Made by a program: the position numbers and the translations under genes. The notes beneath the pieces were generated by a model. It saw nothing but the letters and a program-made list of their open reading frames with translations, did not search any database and was not told where the DNA came from. DNA of 28,414 nucleotides, from contig CAZRHH010000040.1 in NCBI GenBank assembly GCA_964599885.1, forward strand, positions 1 to 28,414. Reading direction: 5' to 3'. Below are positions 23,273 to 28,414 of the stretch, one piece after another. Position 1 is the stretch's first letter. The number at the start of each line of letters is the position of its first letter. The DNA is from CAZRHH01 sp964599885. Its GTDB lineage: Bacteria > Chloroflexota > Dehalococcoidia > DSTF01 > JACRBR01.

Positions 23273-23316
23273 CGCCGGTAGAGCGGCTCACGTTCGCCCG
23301 TGCGCGCGGCGTTTCA

Positions 23317-23322
23317 TACACT
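23317..23322 (+). promoter_or_regulatory. -10 box (TACACT) of glpK, probably leaderless
   Basis: TACACT ends exactly 6 nt before the glpK ATG (23329). The six bases GGCGCC carry no Shine-Dalgarno site. Transcription would start at the A of ATG. Confidence 0.6.
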
Positions 23323-23328
23323 GGCGCC

Positions 23329-24828
23329 ATGCCGAAGTACATCCTCGCGCTCGACCAGGGTACGTCCAGTTCGCGCGCGATCCTCGTCAACCATGACGGA
23401 GCGCCGGTGGCGCAGGCGTCGGTCGAGTTCCCGCAGATCTACCCGCAGCCGGGGTGGGTGTCGCACGATCCCGAGGCGATCTGGTCATCGCAGCTCGATG
23501 CGGCGCGGCGCGTGCTTGCCGCCACGGACACGCGCGCAGAGGAAATCGTGGCGATCGGCATCACGAATCAGCGCGAGACCACGCTCGTCTGGGACCGAGC
23601 GACGGGACGCGCGATCAACGATGCCGTCGTCTGGCAGTGCCGGCGAACGGCCGACATCTGCGAGGACCTGCGCGCGCGCGGTCTCGAAGCGGAGGTGCGG
23701 ACCCGCACGGGGCTGCTGATCGACGCGTATTTCTCCGGCACGAAAGTGCGCTGGCTGCTCGACAACTCTGGCGAGGGCGGGAACATGCAGCGGCGCGCCG
23801 AAGCGGGCGAACTCGCGTTCGGCACCGTGGACTCGTGGCTGATCTGGAAGCTCACCGGCGGCCGTTCCCACGTCATCGACGCGACGAACGCGTCACGCAC
23901 AATGCTCTACAACCTGCGCGACGGGGAATGGGATCAGCGCATGCTCAATGAACTGCGCATCCCGCGCGCGATGCTGCCGGAGATCGTCGATAGTAGCGCC
24001 GTCGTCGCCGAGACGGATGCGTCGATCTTCGGGCGCGCGATCCCGATCGCGGGCATCGCCGGCGACCAGCAGGCGGCGCTGTTCGGGCAGGGCTGCTTCA
24101 CGCCGGGCGCCCTGAAGAATACGTACGGCACGGGTTGTTTCATCCTGCAGCACACCGGCAATCGCCCCGTCTTCTCCGATCACGGCCTGCTGACGACCGT
24201 TGCGACGCGCATCGGCGGCAAGCAGCAGTACGCCGTCGAAGGCAGCATCTTCATCACCGGTGCGGCGGTGCAGTGGCTGCGGGACGGGTTAGGCATCATC
24301 AAGACCGCCGCCGACAGCGAAGCGCTCGCGGCGTCGGTGCCGACGAGCGACGGCGTGTACATCGTGCCGGCGTTCGCCGGACTCGGCGCGCCGCACTGGG
24401 ACATGTACGCGCGCGGCACGATCGTCGGCATCACGCGCGGCACGACGGCGGCGCACATCACGCGAGCGACGCTCGAAGCGATCGCGCTGCAAACGCTCGA
24501 CGTCATCGAACTGATGGAGCGCGAGACGGGCGTCGCCACGCCGGAACTCCGCGTTGATGGCGGCGCCGTCGCCAACGATCTGCTGATGCAGATCCAGGCC
24601 GATGTGCTGCAGCGCCCCGTCGTGCGCGCGGCCGTGCCCGAGACGACGGCCCTGGGCGCGGCATATCTCGCGGGCCTCGCAACCGGCTTCTGGCGCGATC
24701 AGGACGAAATCGCACGCATCTGGCGTTCAGGCGGCCGCTTCGAGCCACGCATGCCGGCCGGCGAGCGCGACACGCTCGTCGCGGGTTGGCGCCGTGCCGT
24801 CGAGCGGGCGAAGGGCTGGGCGTCTTGA
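23329..24828 (+). CDS. glpK: Glycerol kinase
   Basis: GlpK phosphorylates glycerol to sn-glycerol 3-phosphate with ATP. The 499-residue product is of standard length and has the FGGY-kinase blocks LALDQGTSSSRAI (phosphate 1 loop), ITNQRETTLVWDRATG, VVWQCRRT, the family signature around GTVDSWLIWKLTGG, KNTYGTGCFIL, and DGGAVANDLLMQIQADVL. The next gene, glpD, starts within its stop codon (TTGA), so G3P production and oxidation are coupled. No glycerol facilitator or GlpR-type regulator is in the window. No Shine-Dalgarno site precedes ATG. Confidence 0.97.
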   Translation: MPKYILALDQGTSSSRAILVNHDGAPVAQASVEFPQIYPQPGWVSHDPEAIWSSQLDAARRVLAATDTRAEEIVAIGITNQRETTLVWDRATGRAINDAVVWQCRRTADICEDLRARGLEAEVRTRTGLLIDAYFSGTKVRWLLDNSGEGGNMQRRAEAGELAFGTVDSWLIWKLTGGRSHVIDATNASRTMLYNLRDGEWDQRMLNELRIPRAMLPEIVDSSAVVAETDASIFGRAIPIAGIAGDQQAALFGQGCFTPGALKNTYGTGCFILQHTGNRPVFSDHGLLTTVATRIGGKQQYAVEGSIFITGAAVQWLRDGLGIIKTAADSEALAASVPTSDGVYIVPAFAGLGAPHWDMYARGTIVGITRGTTAAHITRATLEAIALQTLDVIELMERETGVATPELRVDGGAVANDLLMQIQADVLQRPVVRAAVPETTALGAAYLAGLATGFWRDQDEIARIWRSGGRFEPRMPAGERDTLVAGWRRAVERAKGWAS

Positions 24829-26402
24829 GGCCAGCGCTCGCCGCCGTCGCGAAAACACCGTTCGACGTCATCGTGATCGGCGCCGGCATCAACGGCGCGG
24901 CGATCGCGCTCGAGGCGCAGCGCGCTGGCTATCGCACGCTCCTCGTCGAACGCAACGACTTCGCGTCCGGCACGACATCGCGGGCGACGCGGCTGATCCA
25001 CGGCGGGCTGCGCTATCTCGAACACGGCGAACTGGCGCTCGTCTACGAATCGCTGTCGGAGCGCGAAACCCTCGTGCGCGACGCGGCGCATCTCGTGCGG
25101 CCGCTGCGAATGCTCGTGCCGGTGTACCGCGGCGACGAGCGCCCGCCGTGGAAGATCCGCGCCGGTCTCGCGCTGTACGACGTGCTGTCGCTGCGAAAGT
25201 CGCTGCCGCGCCACCGAGCGATGCCGGAGAATGCGCTCGAAAAGTACGAACCAGGACTGAGCCGCGACGGTCTGCTCGCGGCGTTCACATTCTACGACGC
25301 GCAGGTGGAGTTTCCGGAGCGTCTCGTCATCGAGTCGGTGCGCGACTTCATCGAAGCCGGTGGCGTCGCGCTGAATCACACGACGGCGATGCGCATCGTG
25401 TCGCCGGGCGGCGTGCTGCGCGGCATCGTGCTGCGCGATGAGCGCACGGGCGACGAACCCGAGGTCGCGGCGAAGGTCGTCGTCAACGCCGCCGGTCCGT
25501 GGGTCGACGAGGTGCTGCGCGGCAGCGACGCGGAACGCAGCGACCGCCTGATCGGCGGCACGCGCGGCAGCCATCTCGTTGTCGAGTGGCCGGACGGGCC
25601 GAAGCACGCAGTGTTCGCGTCGGCGCGCGAGGACGGGCGTCCGTTCTTCATTCTGCCCTGGTACCGGTACACGCTCATCGGCACGACCGACATCCGCGAC
25701 CACGGCGACCCATCGGAAGCGCGCGCGACCCCCGACGAAGTGCGCTATCTGCTCGACGAATGCAACCGGCTGTTTCCGTCGTCGCCGCTGACGCGCGAGG
25801 ACGCGCTGTACAGTTATTCGGGCATCCGCCCGCTGCCGTACACGTCCGACGGCAGCGAGAGCACGATCACACGCAGTCATCTCGTGCTCGATCATCAGAA
25901 GCGCGGCGGCCCGGACGGGCTGCTGTCCGTCGTCGGCGGCAAGCTGACGACGTATCGCAGTCTTGCGCGCTCTGCGTTGCGGGCGATCCGCAAGCACGCG
26001 CAGCCTCACTCGCCGCCCTCAACCGCTGCGCCCCGTCCGTCCGAAGCCGCATCGCCAAACGTCACTGCCACGGGCGATCCGCTCGCGCTCTACGGCGTCC
26101 GCGCCGAAGAAGTGCGCGCGCTGATCGCCTTAAAACCGGCGCTCGGCGAGCGCATCTGCGAGCACAACAACGAGATGCTCGCACAAGTCGCCCACGCCGT
26201 CGAGCGCGAAGCCGCCGTGACGATCGCCGACGTGCTGCTCCGCCGCATGCCCGTCGGCTGGAGCAAGTGTCACGCGCTCGACGGCGTCGAACGCGTCGCC
26301 GGCGTCATGGCGCCGCGCCTCGGCTGGGACGCCGCGCAGACCGCACGCGAGATCGAGGGGTATCGATGTGAGCTGCGGGCGACGCTGGTGCCGGTTGAGT
26401 GA
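24825..26402 (+). CDS. glpD: FAD-dependent glycerol-3-phosphate dehydrogenase (aerobic type)
   Basis: GlpD oxidises G3P to DHAP at the membrane and passes electrons to quinone. The 525-residue product has the FAD-binding loop VIVIGAGINGAAIA (about residues 15-28), LLVERNDFASGTTSRATRLIHGGLRYLE, NAAGPWVDEV, LIGTTDIRDHGD, YSYSGIRPLPY and VVGGKLTTYR, then the C-terminal helical domain. The start is TTG at 24825, overlapping the glpK stop as TTGA; an earlier ATG lies inside glpK. Between the catalytic and C-terminal domains is a Pro/Ser/Ala-rich linker (about residues 395-420). Glycerol use through GlpK and GlpD leads into glycolysis. Confidence 0.95.
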   Translation: MRPALAAVAKTPFDVIVIGAGINGAAIALEAQRAGYRTLLVERNDFASGTTSRATRLIHGGLRYLEHGELALVYESLSERETLVRDAAHLVRPLRMLVPVYRGDERPPWKIRAGLALYDVLSLRKSLPRHRAMPENALEKYEPGLSRDGLLAAFTFYDAQVEFPERLVIESVRDFIEAGGVALNHTTAMRIVSPGGVLRGIVLRDERTGDEPEVAAKVVVNAAGPWVDEVLRGSDAERSDRLIGGTRGSHLVVEWPDGPKHAVFASAREDGRPFFILPWYRYTLIGTTDIRDHGDPSEARATPDEVRYLLDECNRLFPSSPLTREDALYSYSGIRPLPYTSDGSESTITRSHLVLDHQKRGGPDGLLSVVGGKLTTYRSLARSALRAIRKHAQPHSPPSTAAPRPSEAASPNVTATGDPLALYGVRAEEVRALIALKPALGERICEHNNEMLAQVAHAVEREAAVTIADVLLRRMPVGWSKCHALDGVERVAGVMAPRLGWDAAQTAREIEGYRCELRATLVPVE

Positions 26403-26419
26403 CTCGGTGGGTCGTTAGT

Positions 26420-26440
26420 CACTGGTCGCTGGTGGCTGGT
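26420..26440. repeat. Three 7-bp repeats with core CTGGT after glpD
   Basis: cactggt, cgctggt and ggctggt follow in exact 7-bp phase in the 54-bp spacer between the convergent glpD and 26457-27359 genes. The core matches the arrays at 4499-4526 and 9468-9481. Confidence 0.65.
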
Positions 26441-26456
26441 CACGACGCGAGCCCGA

Positions 26457-27359
26457 TCACAACAGATATTTCTTGGGCGCGCCCGACGGCTGGCGGCGGA
26501 AGTTGTGGATGAGCCAGCGCTTGAAGCCGTCCGACTCCACTTCCGTGATGGTCGCGCGGTTAGGATCGGCCAGCCCGGACTGCACTTTCGATGCGTATTC
26601 GCCGTACGCAGCGTGTGTTTCCGGCGTGATGTTCAGAACGCCGGGCATGTGGACGGCAACGGCGAGCTGGCGCTCGCACAACCGCAGCAGCCAGCCGAAC
26701 TCGATCTCCGCCCAGCCGACGTGAAACGACGCGTCGGCGAACCCGAACGCCAGCCGCGTGTTGTTCGACTCCGGCCCCACTTCGAGCAGCGTGGCGCCGA
26801 AGTTCGGGCGGCCGAGATCACTGGCGGCGCGGTAGACCGGGCGCAGCATGTCGTCGGCCGAGAGCGTCGTGCCGGCGAAGTAGTGGCCGAGACCGACGTC
26901 GAACGCCTTGTGCGTCTCGTCGGGTTTGAGGTGCCCGAGCATCCAGCCGACGTACTCGCCCATCTCGGCGTCGTGCAGCTGATGCTGCGCCGCGATCAGC
27001 TCGCACGCGCTACGGACCAGATTCGGCACGCTGGCGTACGAGCCGCGCGTGATCAGCAAGCAAACGTCGGCGAGCGCGACGTAGGCGCGCGACCACGTGC
27101 CGATAACCGCGGCGTATTCGTGCGTGCGGTAGCGCGAGTGCGACGAGTCGTTGAGGATGCGTAGCTGCAGGTTCATGCCCTCGGCGAACAGCCGCAGATC
27201 CTTGCCGAGCACGAAGCCCGTCTGGCGAAACGCGTCCTGTGCCGCCGCATCGGCCGTGGCGTCGGGCTTTGCGGGCAGCGTGTACTCTGCCGGAAACGGG
27301 ATGCCGCTCACGCGCTGGCCCGGCGTCGGCAGTGGCGGCGTCGTGCCCTGTCGCGTCAT
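26457..27359 (-). CDS. Conserved-looking protein of unknown function (300 aa)
   Basis: I do not recognise the family. The product looks soluble and mostly helical, with aromatic-rich segments (HSRYRTHEYAAVIGTWSRAYVA, NLVRSACELIAAQHQLHDAEM, DASFHVGWAEIEFGWLLRL) and a basic C-terminus (RQPSGAPKKYLL). It has no signal peptide or clear catalytic motif. The arrangement of helices and the RSACEL-type stretch recall DUF5677-like proteins, but this is a weak resemblance. ATG 27359 overlaps the stop of the DnaJ-domain gene as ATGA, so it is translationally coupled to it; the longer frame from 27473 lies inside that gene. Confidence 0.75.
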   Translation of the reverse strand: MTRQGTTPPLPTPGQRVSGIPFPAEYTLPAKPDATADAAAQDAFRQTGFVLGKDLRLFAEGMNLQLRILNDSSHSRYRTHEYAAVIGTWSRAYVALADVCLLITRGSYASVPNLVRSACELIAAQHQLHDAEMGEYVGWMLGHLKPDETHKAFDVGLGHYFAGTTLSADDMLRPVYRAASDLGRPNFGATLLEVGPESNNTRLAFGFADASFHVGWAEIEFGWLLRLCERQLAVAVHMPGVLNITPETHAAYGEYASKVQSGLADPNRATITEVESDGFKRWLIHNFRRQPSGAPKKYLL

Positions 27360-28090
27360 CAGCGCCGCACCGAGCGGCGGCGATTGCGCACGTAGGCGGC
27401 ATCCGTCACCGGCACGACGCGGCGGCGCTTTGCTTCGAAGCCCGTGATCTTCACCGGAACGACGCCCGTCCACGAATTCGTCACGAACGAGACGCGCGAG
27501 ATGCCCGGAAACTTCACCTTCCGCGCGATCACTTCGACATCAAATTCGACCGTGGCGCCGGGCGCCAGTTCAAACCGCCCGATCGGCCCCCAGACCCACG
27601 GCTCGGACGTGGCCACATCGCCCTTCAGTGTGCACTGGCACGGATTCGTGACGCGGATGCGCCGCCGCACGCGTGGTGTATCCCGCAGTTCCGCCAGATC
27701 GACTTCGATCTCTGCCGGCTCGATGATCGGCTCTTCGCTGTGTACGTGCGCCGGCCGCGGCGGCGGTACGTTCTCGGCGACGATGTCTTCCCAGTCGGGC
27801 TGCTCCGCCCAATAGGCGTAAACGCCACGTTTGCGCGCGGTCGGCGCAGCGCCGTTAGCGCCGCGCTGACCGACGCCAAGCTGCGCGTCGTAGGCGCGGC
27901 GCTTCTGCGCGTCGCCCAGCGTCTCCCAGGCGACGTTGAGGCGCGCCGCCTTGCGGTTGGCCTGCGGATCTTTCGAATTGGCGTCCGGGTGTACTTCGCG
28001 CATCAGCGAGCGATACCGACGCTTGATCTCGGCGTTGGTCGCCGTGCGCGGGACGTCGAGCGTCGCGTAGTGGTCTTGTTCGGATGGCAT
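27359..28090 (-). CDS. DnaJ-domain protein with beta-rich C-terminal domain
   Basis: The N-terminal J domain (about residues 7-70) has DHYATLDVPRTATNAEIKRRYR and the Hsp70-activating HPD motif (REVHPDAN). The usual Gly/Phe and zinc-finger regions of DnaJ are absent. After a linker rich in Pro and Glu comes a beta-sandwich-like domain of about 110 residues (IEVDLAELRDTPRVRRRIRV, then VEFDVEVIARKVKFPGISRV), and a very basic end. It may be a specialised Hsp70 co-chaperone. Two ATGs are adjacent (28093 and 28090). TAGAAT (minus sense) ends 6 nt before the second, the same distance as at other genes here, so 28090 is preferred. Confidence 0.85.
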   Translation of the reverse strand: MPSEQDHYATLDVPRTATNAEIKRRYRSLMREVHPDANSKDPQANRKAARLNVAWETLGDAQKRRAYDAQLGVGQRGANGAAPTARKRGVYAYWAEQPDWEDIVAENVPPPRPAHVHSEEPIIEPAEIEVDLAELRDTPRVRRRIRVTNPCQCTLKGDVATSEPWVWGPIGRFELAPGATVEFDVEVIARKVKFPGISRVSFVTNSWTGVVPVKITGFEAKRRRVVPVTDAAYVRNRRRSVRR

Positions 28091-28096
28091 CATGAC

Positions 28097-28102
28097 ATTC
28101 TA
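28097..28102 (-). promoter_or_regulatory. -10 box (TAGAAT) of the DnaJ-domain gene
   Basis: On the minus strand, TAGAAT is followed by GTC-ATG-ATG. The gap is 3 nt to the first ATG and 6 nt to the second. The second fits the spacing seen at rarA, padR and glpK. Confidence 0.5.
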
Positions 28103-28137
28103 GCGAATGTACGTTCGGTGCCGCCCGTGCGTCGCCA

Positions 28138-28414
28138 CTACGCCGTCGCCGCGCGCCGCACCTTGAGAGCGCCCCAACCGGCGTACTCGGCGCTGCGGCC
28201 GAGCTCTTCGGCAATGCGCAGGAGTTGGTTGTACTTGGCCGTGCGGTCGGATCGCGCCGGCGCGCCCAGTTTCGCCTGGCCAACGCCCGTCGCGACGGCG
28301 AGGTCTGCGATCGTCGCGTCCTCAGTCTCGCCGCTGCGGTGGCTCATGACGGACGTCCAGCCGGCGCTCGAGGCCATCGCGATCGCTTCGAGCGTCTCCG
28401 TCAGCGTGCCGATC
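28138..28414 (-). CDS. eno: Enolase, C-terminal part (runs off the right edge)
   Basis: Enolase converts 2-phosphoglycerate to phosphoenolpyruvate. The visible 91 C-terminal residues contain IGTLTETLEA, SHRSGETEDATIADLAV (active-site SHRSGETE loop with substrate-contacting Ser and Arg) and the terminal RSDRTAKYNQLLRIAEELG. The C-terminal tail (AEYAGWGALKVRRAATA) is slightly longer than usual and basic. The start lies outside the window. The gene lies 47 bp upstream of the DnaJ-domain gene on the same strand; that gene has its own -10 box. Confidence 0.95.
   Translation of the reverse strand, partial: IGTLTETLEAIAMASSAGWTSVMSHRSGETEDATIADLAVATGVGQAKLGAPARSDRTAKYNQLLRIAEELGRSAEYAGWGALKVRRAATA

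Noticed and set aside
24699..26009. 436-codon minus-strand open frame over glpD
   Set aside because: Arg-rich shadow of glpD, whose FAD-binding motifs are certain.

Overview
The window is a high-GC bacterial chromosome segment packed with housekeeping genes. The run rpsB-tsf-pyrH-frr-uppS-cdsA-dxr-rseP-ispG, the YqhQ/DUF1385 membrane protein, an MEP isoprenoid pathway, a short one-core EF-Ts and a DppB/DppC permease with Chloroflexi-like sequence suggest a Chloroflexota bacterium, possibly Dehalococcoidia-related. The taxonomy is an inference from gene content, not a match to a named genome.

Layout. Bases 1-1257 hold a small unknown protein and a CcdA-type thiol-disulfide membrane protein. 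On the minus strand follow a single-chain fused DppB-DppC-like permease and the clamp-loader-like ATPase RarA. YqhQ/DUF1385 lies on the plus strand, then hisF and hisI on the minus strand. Next come an APH-fold kinase and a minus-strand operon padR-HAAS-methyltransferase. A 371-bp gene-free, repeat-rich stretch (9389-9759) precedes a Tat-type Rieske protein, which is divergent from a DinB protein coupled to a second APH-fold kinase. The central block, 12.05-20.76 kb, is the translation, envelope and isoprenoid operon listed above; it starts with a strong promoter and a structured leader RNA. Downstream are a VapBC-type pair coupled to a helical-repeat protein, a methyltransferase, glpK-glpD (glycerol to DHAP), then on the minus strand a DnaJ-domain protein coupled to an unknown protein, and the 3' end of enolase.

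How the genes work together. S2, EF-Ts, UMP kinase, RRF, UppS and CdsA link ribosome assembly and recycling to pyrimidine and lipid carriers. Dxr and IspG supply the isoprenoids that UppS uses, and RseP cleaves membrane substrates. GlpK and GlpD feed glycerol toward glycolysis; enolase lies just beyond.

Points that stand out. (1) A recurring TANNNT hexamer sits exactly 6 nt (sometimes 8) before ATG with no Shine-Dalgarno sequence, which suggests leaderless transcripts. (2) A three-tier hairpin leads rpsB. (3) The gene after vapC has no ATG/GTG/TTG where its coding frame begins, but has ACG at ideal distance from AGGAG. (4) Several spacers carry 7-bp-period repeats of two kinds, and one runs into the end of rarA. 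(5) The fused permease seems to lack recognisable EAA loops. (6) RseP has a four-cysteine insert. No CRISPR, tRNA, rRNA, insertion sequence or prophage was seen.
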